This document shows positions 43,030-54,200 of a DNA stretch of 64,000 nucleotides, one piece after another. Under the pieces are notes generated by a model. The model was not told the DNA's origin, ran no database searches, and saw only the letters and a list, made by a program, of their open reading frames with translations. Position numbers and translations under genes: made by a program. Within the stretch, counting starts at the first letter, position 1. Every line of letters starts with the position of its first letter. Source of the DNA: Imperialibacter sp963977595. GTDB lineage: Bacteria; Bacteroidota; Bacteroidia; Cytophagales; Cyclobacteriaceae. The stretch covers positions 3,658,001 to 3,722,000 of the forward strand of contig NZ_CP180355.1 of the NCBI RefSeq assembly GCF_048007035.1, in the 5' to 3' direction.

Positions 43030-46000
43030 ATGAGTTTACCATCATTAAGTATCAAAAAGCCTGTTTTGGCAGGTGTGTTTTCCGCCCTTATAGTGATTGC
43101 GGGAATGGTTGGGTGGCGATATCTTGGGATACGTGAGTTCCCGTTAACCGAGCCACCAGTTATTGCGGTTGTTACCTTTTACCCCGGGGCCAGCCCCGAT
43201 GTAATAGCTTCTAAAATCACGAAGCCTTTAGAAGAATCTATAGCCGAAGCGAATGGCGTTCGCACTATTTCATCGGAGTCCAGAGAGCAGGTTAGCATCA
43301 TTTCAATAGAATTCAACAGAGAGCTAGACCTTGAAGATGCCCTCAACGATGTGCGTGACAAAGTGGCGAAGTCAAAAAGCCAGCTGCCCTCGGACGTCGA
43401 CCCTCCAATTGTTGAAAAAGCGAGTTCCCCCGATAATCTGGTGGCATTCCTTGAAGTGGAGAGTGATTCAAGAGACATAAAGGAAGTAAGCCATCTGGCT
43501 TCAACAGTTATCAAGGAAAGAATGCAGTCTATCCCCGGCATTCAAAGTGTAAGTATAGTCGGTGAGCATAAGTACGCCATGAGACTAAGGTTCGACCCTA
43601 TCAAGCTGACAGCCTATAATTTAACTCCAGAGGACATTCGCCAGGCTTTGCACCGAGAGAATATAGACCTCCCCTCCGGAAGGATTGAGGGAAAGAAAAA
43701 TGAGTTGAGTGTCCGAACCCTGGGACGTCTTACTACTTCCGACGAATTCAATGACATGATTATTAAGCAAACTGCTAATTCAGTGATAAAGCTGAAGGAC
43801 GTTGGCTATGCAGAACTTGGGGAAGTGAATGAACGCAATGCAATCATTAACGGTACCAACAAAGCAGACAGAGTGGGCGTTGGCGTTGCCATCCAAATAC
43901 AAAGAGGAGCAAATGCTATCGAAGTTGTGGATGAATTTTACCGCCGCCTCGATGAATTGCGCAAAGAGATATCTGCTGACTACAAGTTGATTGTAGGGTT
44001 TGATTTCACCAAACCAGTTCGTGAGTCAATTGCAGAAGTGGTGGAGACGCTCTTCATCGCTTTTGGTTTGGTTGTCATCATTATCTTTCTTTTTCTGCGT
44101 GATTGGAGGTCTACCATCATTCCGGTGCTGGCCATTCCAGTGTCAATATTCTCGGCATTCTTCATTATGTACCTGGCAGGTTTTTCTATCAATGTCCTGA
44201 CACTTTTGGGCTTGGTGCTGGCTATAGGATTGGTTGTCGACGATGCCATTGTCGTACTTGAAAACATCTACAAAAAGATTGAAGACGGAGCCAATCCTAT
44301 TCAGGCAGCATTCGCTGGATCCAAAGAAATCTATTTTGCCATCATTTCTACCACCATCACACTGGCAGCAGTTTTCTTGCCCATAGTATTTATGGGTGGC
44401 ATAAGTGGCCAGCTTTTTAAGGAATTTGCGATCGTGGTATCGGGATCGGTGATCGTGTCGGCATTTGTGGCACTCACCCTGTCTCCTATGCTTAGCGCCT
44501 ACCTGCTGAAGCAGCATGTGAAGCCTAACTGGCTCCATAGAGTTACCGAGCCATTTTTCCTCAGCCTTAATGGAGGTTATGCGTCGCTCTTGAAAGCTTT
44601 TATGAAGTTCAGGTGGCTGTCGTGGATTTTCCTGATCGCAGGTGGGGTAGTAATATATGTGCTGGGGCAGAGGCTGCCATCAGAATTGGCGCCTTTGGAA
44701 GACCGGTCTAATATGATGCTCATTGCCATAGCACCTGAAGGAGTTTCGTACGACTTCATGAAGGAGAATATGGAGGAAGTAGGTCATTATGTCAACGACA
44801 ATACTGAAGGCCTCTATCAGACCTACTCTATGGTGGCTATTTCATTTATTCCCGCTCCGGCACCTATCAACGTGGCCGTGCAGAGTATTTATCTGAAAGA
44901 TCCCAAGGAAAGAAGTGTTACTGCCCAGGAACTGTATTATCAGTATGGGGCGGCTTCAGGGCAATTTAGAAACATCCTTCTTTTCCCCTATATGCCGCCT
45001 ACCATTGGTACCAGATACGGCGGAGGTCAGCCCGTGCAATATGTGCTGCAAACATCTAATCTGGACAGCGTCGCCAGTGTACTTCCTAAGTTTCTGGCAG
45101 CGGCAAGACAAAGCAGTAAGCTAATGTTCGTTGACAGCGACCTTAAGATAAATAAGCCTGAGCTCAAAATTAATATTGATCGACAGAAGGCCGCTATGAT
45201 GGGTGTGTCTATCGAGGAGGTGGCAAGGGCCATGCAGCTTTCGTTTTCCGGTCAGCGCTACGGGTACTTTATGAAAAATGACCGACAGTACGAAGTAATT
45301 GGTCAGGTTGAGCGCATCAACCGCAACGACATAAGTGACCTTCGTGCAATCCACGTGAGGTCTGCTCATGGGCAAATGATCTCGCTGGACAACCTGGTGA
45401 CTATTGAGGATGGAATAAGCCCCGCTACCATTTACCGGTACGATCAATACACCTCAGCCACCATTTCGGCTGGCCTGGCGCCTGGCGTAAGTCTGGGTGA
45501 AGGAATACAAGAAATGGAGCGGATTAAGTCCGAGGTTTTGGGCGATAATTTCAGAACGACGCTAGCCGGGCAATCTCGTGATTACGTGGAAAGTAAGGGA
45601 AGCCTTTCGTACACACTGATACTGGCACTGGTGCTGATATACATGATACTGGCAGCGCAATTTGAAAGTCTTCGTGATCCCCTGATCATCATGCTGACAG
45701 TGCCAATGGCAATTACCGGGGCGCTTTTGAGCTTGGACTGGTTTAGCCAAAGCCTCAATGTATTTAGCCAAATCGGCATCATTACGCTTATTGGTCTCAT
45801 AACAAAGAATGGCATATTGATAGTAGAGTTTGCCAATCACCTAAAGGACACTGGCCTGTCAAAGTTTGACGCTGCCATTCAGGCCGCAGAGCAGCGATTC
45901 AGGCCCATTCTGATGACTTCACTCGCAATGATTTTTGGTGCATTGCCCATTGCGATGACCCATAATAGCCGTCAATCACTGGGGATTGTAGTAGTAGGCG

Positions 46001-46128
46001 GGCTGATATTCGCTGGCATACTCACCTTGTTCATCATCCCGGCGGTCTATTCTTATCTCGCCTCAGGTAAAAGGAGAAAGGAAGTAGTGGATGAGACGGA
46101 GGCAAATATGGTGATCTCAAAAAGTTAA
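43030..46128 (+). CDS. RND efflux permease (HAE-1-like)
   Basis: 1032 residues, twelve predicted membrane helices with two large periplasmic loops. The N-terminal IREFPLTEPPVIAVVT signature, the TM4 motif GLVVDDAIVVLEN (Asp404, Asp405, proton relay) and the C-terminal TM10-11 region are intact. The TM4 acidic pair fits drug exporters of the HAE class rather than the metal-type HME class, so direct metal export is less likely than organic efflux. Operon with adaptor and TolC. Confidence 0.92.
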   Translation: MSLPSLSIKKPVLAGVFSALIVIAGMVGWRYLGIREFPLTEPPVIAVVTFYPGASPDVIASKITKPLEESIAEANGVRTISSESREQVSIISIEFNRELDLEDALNDVRDKVAKSKSQLPSDVDPPIVEKASSPDNLVAFLEVESDSRDIKEVSHLASTVIKERMQSIPGIQSVSIVGEHKYAMRLRFDPIKLTAYNLTPEDIRQALHRENIDLPSGRIEGKKNELSVRTLGRLTTSDEFNDMIIKQTANSVIKLKDVGYAELGEVNERNAIINGTNKADRVGVGVAIQIQRGANAIEVVDEFYRRLDELRKEISADYKLIVGFDFTKPVRESIAEVVETLFIAFGLVVIIIFLFLRDWRSTIIPVLAIPVSIFSAFFIMYLAGFSINVLTLLGLVLAIGLVVDDAIVVLENIYKKIEDGANPIQAAFAGSKEIYFAIISTTITLAAVFLPIVFMGGISGQLFKEFAIVVSGSVIVSAFVALTLSPMLSAYLLKQHVKPNWLHRVTEPFFLSLNGGYASLLKAFMKFRWLSWIFLIAGGVVIYVLGQRLPSELAPLEDRSNMMLIAIAPEGVSYDFMKENMEEVGHYVNDNTEGLYQTYSMVAISFIPAPAPINVAVQSIYLKDPKERSVTAQELYYQYGAASGQFRNILLFPYMPPTIGTRYGGGQPVQYVLQTSNLDSVASVLPKFLAAARQSSKLMFVDSDLKINKPELKINIDRQKAAMMGVSIEEVARAMQLSFSGQRYGYFMKNDRQYEVIGQVERINRNDISDLRAIHVRSAHGQMISLDNLVTIEDGISPATIYRYDQYTSATISAGLAPGVSLGEGIQEMERIKSEVLGDNFRTTLAGQSRDYVESKGSLSYTLILALVLIYMILAAQFESLRDPLIIMLTVPMAITGALLSLDWFSQSLNVFSQIGIITLIGLITKNGILIVEFANHLKDTGLSKFDAAIQAAEQRFRPILMTSLAMIFGALPIAMTHNSRQSLGIVVVGGLIFAGILTLFIIPAVYSYLASGKRRKEVVDETEANMVISKS

Positions 46129-46132
46129 TTTT

Positions 46133-47473
46133 ATGAAAAAGTATAATAGATCATTGATAGCGGCCATTGCGATGCTAGGCATCGTGCTGCCCGCTAAAGC
46201 TCAGGAGCTACAGCTCTCACTGAGTGAGGCACTTGTGCTCGCAAAGACGAATAACAAGGCCATGCAAGTTCAGTTGCTGGAGGAAAAGGTCTCCAAAATG
46301 GAAACGTCGGAATCCAGGGGCGAATTGTTGCCCACTCTGTCGGCACAGGGGAGTTACACACATTATTTCGACAGGCAGGTGATTTTTATGCCTGGGGCTC
46401 TCGTTGGCAATGAGAACGAGCCCGTAGTAGATGTAACGGTTGGAGGAAAAAACGCAGTGAATACCTACCTGGCTTTTCAGCAGCCTTTATTGTTGGAATC
46501 TGCCCGCAGGCAGGTGAGGACGGCAAAGCTTAGCGAAGCTTTTCAGGAGCAGGAAACCAGAGCCTTTAAGACCAGAATGGTTGCGGACGTAACGGCCAGC
46601 TACCTGCGGGCTTTGCTGATCAGCGAGTCGCTTAAGCTAAGTCATCAAAGCCTGGAGCGTAACATACTCTCATTGGAAGACAGTCGATCACTTTTCAGGC
46701 AAGGCAAGGGCTTGAAGGTGGATACCTTGCGAAGCTTTATTGCAGTCGAAAATTTGAAGTCCTCCATTTCTTACCTTCAAAGCCAGTATGAGACAACACT
46801 TCTACATCTGGCCAGAGTAGTTGGACTGGAGGTGGGACAGACCATCGTGCTGACTGACAAACTTGGGCTGGATGACGCTATCAGGTACCTTGACACAGCA
46901 CCCCTTAGCGAAGCGGAAATGACGGCCAGCAGACCTGACCTGCTGCAGGCAAAGCTGAGTGTCGAAATAAGCAGAAGTTTAGTGAGTCAAACGAAGGCTC
47001 AAAAACTACCGACAGTTACGGTGATGGGTGCCTATCAACTACAGGCTCAGTCTTTTGACCTCAGCTTCAGCCGATGGCCGGGCACATCTTTTTTAGGTAT
47101 TCAGGCCTATGTGCCCATTTTTTCCGGGAACAGAATAAATTCCAGATTGGGTAAATCGAGTATCAGGCTCCAACAAGGCGAGCTAGCGCTGAAAGATTTA
47201 TCGGAAAAAGCAGCGATTGAAGTGGCCACCCACGAAAATAGCTTGAGGGAGGGCTTGAGACAGTTGGAAATTCATGCGAAAACAGTTGAGGCTGCCAAAA
47301 TTAACTTTGCAATGGTAAATGAACGCTTTCAATCCGGCCTCAGTTCAAGGCTGGAGTTGACTGATGCTGAGTTGGCCCTGACAGAATCGAGAATGAACCA
47401 GCTACAGGCATTTTACAAAGTGAGAATCGCTAAACTTGAATACGATCAAGCACTGGGATTGCTGTCAGAATAA
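46133..47473 (+). CDS. TolC-family outer membrane efflux channel
   Basis: 446 residues with signal peptide (to about 22, PAKAQ), two repeats of the TolC outer membrane efflux domain, coiled-coil helices such as LSLSEALVLAKTNNKAMQ near the N-terminus. Starts 4 bp after the RND stop. The tripartite pump is completed by this gene. Confidence 0.9.
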   Translation: MKKYNRSLIAAIAMLGIVLPAKAQELQLSLSEALVLAKTNNKAMQVQLLEEKVSKMETSESRGELLPTLSAQGSYTHYFDRQVIFMPGALVGNENEPVVDVTVGGKNAVNTYLAFQQPLLLESARRQVRTAKLSEAFQEQETRAFKTRMVADVTASYLRALLISESLKLSHQSLERNILSLEDSRSLFRQGKGLKVDTLRSFIAVENLKSSISYLQSQYETTLLHLARVVGLEVGQTIVLTDKLGLDDAIRYLDTAPLSEAEMTASRPDLLQAKLSVEISRSLVSQTKAQKLPTVTVMGAYQLQAQSFDLSFSRWPGTSFLGIQAYVPIFSGNRINSRLGKSSIRLQQGELALKDLSEKAAIEVATHENSLREGLRQLEIHAKTVEAAKINFAMVNERFQSGLSSRLELTDAELALTESRMNQLQAFYKVRIAKLEYDQALGLLSE

Positions 47474-47500
47474 TTGATGCCCAAACTGAAATATAGAAAG

Positions 47501-47533
47501 AGGCTGTCTCGTTTTCGGCAACTGAGACAGCCT
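47501..47533. terminator. Terminator between the TolC gene and the T9SS protein gene
   Basis: AGGCTGTCTC and GAGACAGCCT pair perfectly (10 bp, 13-nt loop) in the 64-bp convergent gap; TTTAGC follows on the plus strand and the minus strand reads into CTTTCTAT. Both genes can end here. Confidence 0.8.
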
Positions 47534-47537
47534 TTAG

Positions 47538-48290
47538 CTATTTCTTAAGCAGCTTGAATCTTTGCGTTTGGTTTTTCGATTCGAGTACTAAAACGTAAAT
47601 GCCTGCACTGAGATTTTCCGGCAGAAGTATAGCACTGAAAAAGTCACCACGTCTGTCGGCTAACCCTTCGCCTCGCACGATCAAAGCTCCATTGAGGTCG
47701 GTCATATAATAGAATACCGGCGAGTTTTTCTCAAGACCCCTGGCAGCGACATTGATATCCGACTGGATTGGGTTGGGGTAGGCATTGATGGAAGGAGCCT
47801 CCTTCTGAATCCTGATGGAGGCAATCTTGCTGTAATCATACTGGCCATCAAAGTCAATTTGCCTGATCCTGTAGTAGGATGTTCCCCAGAATGGCTGGAA
47901 GTCAGTGAACGCATAATCCTGCCTGTCGTTCGTGGTGCCAGCGCCGTTTACTTCGCCAATTTTCTGATACACCATGCCATCCTCAGAGCGCTCAATTTCG
48001 AACAAATCATTGTTAGTTTCTGAGCCTGTGGCCCAGTCAAGTATCGCAACGCCATTTAGCTCAGTAGCGCTAAAGCTTAAAAATTCGACTGGGAGCGGGG
48101 TTGTGTCTTCGTCGGTCGTGCCAAAAGTCACGAACTTCGTACTGTAACTAAGGGGCCGGCAGTCATTGAGCCTCCTGTTGGCGTGCCACTCGGAGCGCTT
48201 GTGGTGGTGATCATGTCCCAAAGGGTTCCAGACCAAAATGCCATTCGAAGGTTGGCAATGGTGCTTTGAACGTCCGACCCGCTGTTCCAA
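47538..48290 (-). CDS. Frameshifted 3' part of the giant T9SS protein gene (sorting domain)
   Basis: A frame of 250 codons that continues the giant protein. True homology starts near 48150 (STKFVTFGTTDEDTTPLPVEFLSF), so the first part of this frame is a shadow. It encodes the usual fibronectin-like unit (VEFLSFSATELNGVAILDW, ETNNDLFEIERS) and the type IX secretion sorting domain (AYPNPIQSDINVAARGL to the terminal FKLLKK). If the frame is restored, the product is about 3,115 residues; without it the giant protein lacks its export signal. Confidence 0.8.
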   Translation of the reverse strand: MEQRVGRSKHHCQPSNGILVWNPLGHDHHHKRSEWHANRRLNDCRPLSYSTKFVTFGTTDEDTTPLPVEFLSFSATELNGVAILDWATGSETNNDLFEIERSEDGMVYQKIGEVNGAGTTNDRQDYAFTDFQPFWGTSYYRIRQIDFDGQYDYSKIASIRIQKEAPSINAYPNPIQSDINVAARGLEKNSPVFYYMTDLNGALIVRGEGLADRRGDFFSAILLPENLSAGIYVLVLESKNQTQRFKLLKK

Positions 48291-51200
48291 CTTAGCTTTA
48301 CACTTGAGCTCGCCGGGGAGGGTACACTGATCATCCAGTATTCATTCTCGCTCACTTTCACAATACCGTCGGCAGGGTCAACTGCTGTCACGGGGCCAAT
48401 GGCAGACGCTCCTCCGTTGTAATATTCAACAATCCAGTCCTTTGTGCCTACATAACCAGTTGGGGCCTTGATTTGCATTTCACCGCTTCTGGATCCCTTA
48501 CCCACAGGAAAGGTATACGACGAAACATTTGGCGGCAATACTCTTACAAACGGCCCGTTCACGTACCTGGCTGAGCTAAACCCAGACAATGTGCCATTAA
48601 GCGTTAGTCTCAGCGTATTGTCGGTATTGGTAGTTATGAGCCCATTTGTGAAGATAAGCTGCCCATCTACATCCACATCTGCATTGGTACTAATTCCCCT
48701 GGAGGCGTCGGCGTTGTTGACAATGGTGACGCCATTTGCATTATTGATTTCAAGGTTATTAAATGCATTGGTTCCAGTGAAATTGCCTGACACACTCTGG
48801 GCAGCAGGGCCTCTCAGTACTATTTTGCTTGCCCCACCACCATTGTCGAAGCTTGAAACGTCAGACTTGTATATGTTTCCATACACTGAGGTCGAATTAT
48901 TGCCATCCGGAACCACCACTTTAACTGTCCCCAGTATCTCCAGATCTTCACACACTTTAAGCGTATTGTTATTGGGTACAGTTCTGTCACCAGCGCCAGA
49001 AAAAACCAGCCTTCTGACATTTGGTATGTCATTAAGCACGGCATAAGAGCCGTTGCCAGCGAACTCAAGACCACCTCCACCGCTGCAGTTGGCATCCGGA
49101 AAGAATTCCTCATAGTCTCCTGTCGGGAATGCCACAGAGCTACCATTGGAAGTGAGCTTTAAGGTGCCGGCACCGGTTACAAAGCCGAGGTTGTGGTTGG
49201 AAAAACCTGAGGCAATTTCCAGCGTTGCACCCGCCTCAATTGTCGTTTTTCTGATCCGGATATTATTGGAATTCAGAACCAGGGTGTAGCCAGACTTAAC
49301 GACAATATCTGACGAGGAGCCAGGGGCTGGTGACGTCCCTTCCTGGTAGGAGGCGTCGCTGTAATAATTGCCAGACGAAGCCAGCTCGTAAGTTGTAAAA
49401 GTCGGAACCATATCAGGTATGGCGGCTCCGCAGAGCAATGAGGAGCCATTGTTCTGTAAGGTCACACCAGCAGTATATATACCCTCAAGGGTTCCGTCAG
49501 TATTGGAATTGAGAGGGTAGGCGATTCTCAAATTGTTTTCGTCAAATTCAGACTCCGTAAATACTTTGTCCCAGAATGATCCAAGGTTATAAAGTCTTGC
49601 AGGCCCGTAATTGGCTACTGTATAGGGGGCGGTTACCGAAAAGTCGGCTGCGTCATAATACATTTCCAGCGTGCCATTGAGGCCTGTTACGCCACTCGAT
49701 TTGATAATCCAATAGTATTGCAGCACGTTGTCGGAGTCAACTATCTCGGGATCGGTGCAGGCTCCAGCCGTTTCTGCATCCTCGGCAATCGGGGCCAAAT
49801 CCGCAACCGGCCTGAGGGTAATATAGCTGGCTGAAATATCGTTCACCGTTATCACAGCTGGCGTATATGATGTAAGACCGACTGGAAAGGTGAAAGTGGA
49901 GTTGCCTGCTGTAATTGTTGGAAAAATCTTCCTCAAGCCAAAGTCCTTAATGGAGCTGTTGGTCTGAATCATCCTGTGTACGTTAAAGTCTGTATAGGCT
50001 TTTCCACCGCTTCCATTTTCTATGGTTGAGGTCTCAGGAATGATAAGAAGGTTACCTCCGATATCAAGTACTCCGGTGGTGAGAACGAGCTTTTGGTCAA
50101 CCTGAAAGTTTTCGTCAGTATCGGTGATGATCAGCCCTGCTGCGTTATTAAGGTTTACAACACCAAAATAGCTTAGTCCTGACGAAGACCTGCCAAGGTT
50201 TTGTTTCTCTGTTCCGTTGAAAACTATTCCAGGCCCTGCTGCTGCGCTTATATGTGTGGCGTCGTGGAGTAGATCCTTCTTAATGTTGAAGGCGTAAGTG
50301 GAAGTGTTCAGCGTGCCAGCCAGGATGTCGGCATTATTTGCAACAGTCACGGACTTTGCAAGTACAAGTGAGCCAGATCCTGACTTTTCAAGGTTCCAAA
50401 AAGTGGTAGTTCCAGAGCCCGATATCGTTCCGGTGGAAGAGGTTGGGAAGAAAGTCGTTTGGTTGTTGGCAATCGTGCCAGCTGAAACAAATGTACCATC
50501 GTTTACAATGCCCTCATTTACTGTTAGATCCAGGCCATTGGCGTTAAATGTACTCCCCGTAGTGATGGACAGGTTGTCAACGGTAAGCGGTGCTGTGTAT
50601 ATTTTAGCAGTCACGTTGGCGGACCCGATTCGCAGCGTTTCAAGATTGATGCTGGAGTAAATGCCGAAGTTCGTTTGCGAGGCAGGCGTATCTGCATTTC
50701 CGAGCGTTATTATTGAGCCGTCGGTTATACTGCTTGCTGCTGGCGAAAGACGAACAGTGGGTACTGATGTTGAGTTGAGGTGGCGAACTACTGTGAAAGA
50801 CTCTCCTGCGCCTTCGTCAATATCGAGATTGAACTCGCTGCCAGGGTTGATCACTTCAAACACTCCCCTTGTGGCGGTTGGAACTGCGTTCTTTCCAAAT
50901 ACGGCTACACCTCCTGTTTGCGTGTACTTTAGAATACCCGAAGTTGAAGCGGTACTCCTTCGTACCTGAGAACCCACGGTCAGAGTGCCAGCGGAAAGTT
51001 CAATAGATGCATTTCCAGACGCCGAGTACTCTATAAAGTTGTTGACTCCAACACCGCCATCCATGTTCAGTGAACCGCCACTGATAACGAGTGGCCCGTC
51101 AAGTATTATACCAGTGTTGGCGCCGTTTACCCTGGCTACACCTTGTTGGATTTCTAAGCCACCAGACCCGGAGGTTGCCTCAGTATTGAGCGAATTTGGC

Positions 51201-54200
51201 AGAAGGAAGTTGCCACCACCGCTTGAAAGTGTTATGTCGATTGACGGATCGTTAAGTACCAAAGTGCCATTGACGATTTCGATGGCCTTGTCGGCGGTAT
51301 TGGTCAGGCCAGTAAGTGTGAAACCGTCGTTGAATGTAAATTCTGCTGCGTTGTTCAGCTTTTTATTTAGCGTAATTCTGTACAGTTGTGGTGCATCGCC
51401 ACTAACTGTGTTGAATGTGCCAGAAAGACTCCCATTTAGCGTGAGCTTAATATTTGACTCAGCGTTTCCTCCAAAAATCAACCCATTGCCATTGGGTGCA
51501 ATTGTTGTATTGCTGCCGGTAGTATTTATGACAATATCTCCGCCCACGAACAAGTTGTGATTAACCGAGCCTCCGCTTGCAACTCTGATCACGTTGCCAC
51601 CACTTGCCGCAGTCCCTGTGGGATTTCCGACGTAAACATCACCAATTACTGTAACGTTCCAGGGGATTCCCGTATTGGGCAGCCGAAGTTCTCCTCCGCC
51701 AGTACCGTCAACCAATGGTCGTAAATATAGATTTGCATTGACTGTCGCATTTCCTCCGGAGGCACTACTTAATGCCAGATTGGAGTTGCCACTGATTTCC
51801 AGGTTTTGATTAGTTGTGAAGTTTTTAGCAATAGTTACAGTACGATTGTTTGCTCCCCATCCGTCGTTGGTGATAAAAAGGGTAGGGACTTCATCTGGAA
51901 TATTGTTGATGGTGTAGTCGTTAAATGCCTCATACAACAGCGTAGACGAATCTTGAGCTGTGAAAAGGCCTAAATCAACCGCTGCAAAGCTGGGATCCCT
52001 TTGATTCTGATTGGTGCTGCCACCTCTGACACGGATGGTTCCTTCACCTTCTACCACATTGACAAGAATATTACCTGTAGAATTCCAGGTGAGCGTTGGT
52101 CTAAACTGAAAATCGTTAGACCCACCAAGCTGAGATAATGGTTTTCTGACGACAGGTGCGTTGCCCAAATTATCGGTCATTTGGATAAATATCAGTCGGG
52201 CTGCAACCACGTCGCCCCCGTCGACCCTTGCAGAATGCGAGTAGCCTCGGTAGGTGGTTTTAGGGTCATCATACGGAAAGAAGCCAATCACAGCAATATC
52301 TCCTGCACCAGGTGTATCAGGCGAATCCGGATTTGTACTCAAGTGAGGATTGGCGGCGTTGAAACCTGGCTGGTCATTTCTTGTCCACGTATTGGCAGTT
52401 GTCCAGAGTGGTTGGTTCCCTGTCAGGTCACGACCCTTCGTGTAATAGATCAATGGAGCATTGACAAACCTTGCTGCCTGGCCTGTTGTAAAATTGGCGT
52501 TCGCCAGAGGGAATCCTACGAAACCAGCTTGAGAAAACTCTCCTCCAGTGCTTGTTCCATTAAAAGTGATGTACCGGGTAGCATTGTTTTGGTTTGTGTT
52601 TTGGTAGGCGGATGTAACGATGTCTGTCAGGTCACTTACAGGGTTGGACTCGTAGGCCCGTGTAAACGGAGTTTCATCAAGAACATAGCCAGGCACATAG
52701 TTTTCTTCTAGGCCCGCAGGTTCCAAGCTAGGTCTGTCCACACCAGCAATTACGCTGTTTGATGCCCTGTAATAGAAGCGAAATGCTACGTTTGGCACCG
52801 TTGTAAAATCAGAGTGCCTCACTCGCCAGTAGTGCTGAAGCATTTGTCCGCCAGCAAGGTCCGTTAATTGCAGTTCGCCTGAGACTACGTTAATCTGTAC
52901 ATAGCCATCGTCGGAAAAGTCTTTCACCTTCATTTGAGCTGGTCTTGAGTAGAAGGTAGTGCCGCCATCAAGCGTAAACCCAACAGGAAAGGTGATGGGG
53001 GACGTGTTGTTTATTCTTGACGTCACATCCTCCGTTACTGTGTTGCCTTTTACCTTGAGTTTGAGCCCTCCGTCGCTGGGGTTTCCATCGGTAAATACGA
53101 GGATATTTCCTGTGATGCCTTCGTTGTTAACTCTAATGACGCTTGTGTTGGCTACGTCACTATTGAAAAAGTTTCCGCCACCATTGTTGATGTTCCATAT
53201 CTCATCAATGGTCAGGGTGTGGTTTTTTACATAGATTCTGCCGTTGAGGTATTCTACTCTCTCGAAAAGAACGTCGCTATTCAATTCCACAGTAGTAGCC
53301 GCCCCTACGTTGAATCTAATGTTTCCAAAGACCGCATCATCTGTCGTAGTGATGGTAACTGGGGGGTCTTCTCTGAAACGAATCTGTGCGAGGTCTGGAG
53401 TACCTGTAGCAGTTGGGTATGGGCCTGCACTGAAATAAGTCCCCAGGCGGTCATTGTTTGTAATGCTACCCCAAATCCTCAGCGTATAGGCATTTTGATC
53501 CATTGTTCCTGATAACACCGATATGTTACCATTGACGTCCAATCGGATACTCCCGGAATTTCCGGTTCTGGCGACCAGCCTTAGCTCATTGCCGCTGGTT
53601 CTGTTGAGCACTACGCTGCCTGCTTCAAGCTGTCCTGTTCCGGCTGTAACTCCGTAGTAGACAGTGTCGATGGCGGAAGTGCCGATGGTTTGATTGAAAT
53701 AAGTTGTGTTAAAATTTGTTGGGAGGTCTGCAATGCCATCGTAAGGGGCAACACCGCCAAATACAGCCTGATAGGTCGAGTTTCGTCCAACGTAGAAGGA
53801 ACCGCCAACATAGATATCATTAACATTGATAGCAGATGTAGTCGGCGCAAACACAATTGGATAGTCCCCCAGCGGGTTGTTGTAATGAGTGTCGCTGTAC
53901 CCGTGGATCACAAGATCGTTGAGTGCTACGAGAGGCTGCCCAGCGACAGATGGTTCGTCTAAGCCTCCTCCGGTGCCTGATGTGGTGCCGATGAGGACGA
54001 TATTACCCACCGAAGCTGCCGTAGCTCTCATTTTTACATTGTAGAAAGGAGCTCTGGATGTGACTCGGTATTCTGTGGTTGTGTTGGATTGGAAAGTGAC
54101 CGTGCCGCCAGTTACCACCTGATTACCAGGGTCGCAGTTGATGAATATATTCCCTCTAAGGCTGGAAGTACCTAAATTGTTTCTGCCGTTAACGATCAAA

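Noticed and set aside
43030..46128. Heavy-metal (CzcA/CusA) type RND pump
   Set aside because: The sequence in TM4 and the N-terminal signature fit the HAE-1 multidrug type; the metal-type signature was not seen.
48128..48290. Programmed -1 frameshift in the giant gene
   Set aside because: No classical slippery heptamer or strong downstream structure is visible; an indel in the short C run is the simpler explanation.
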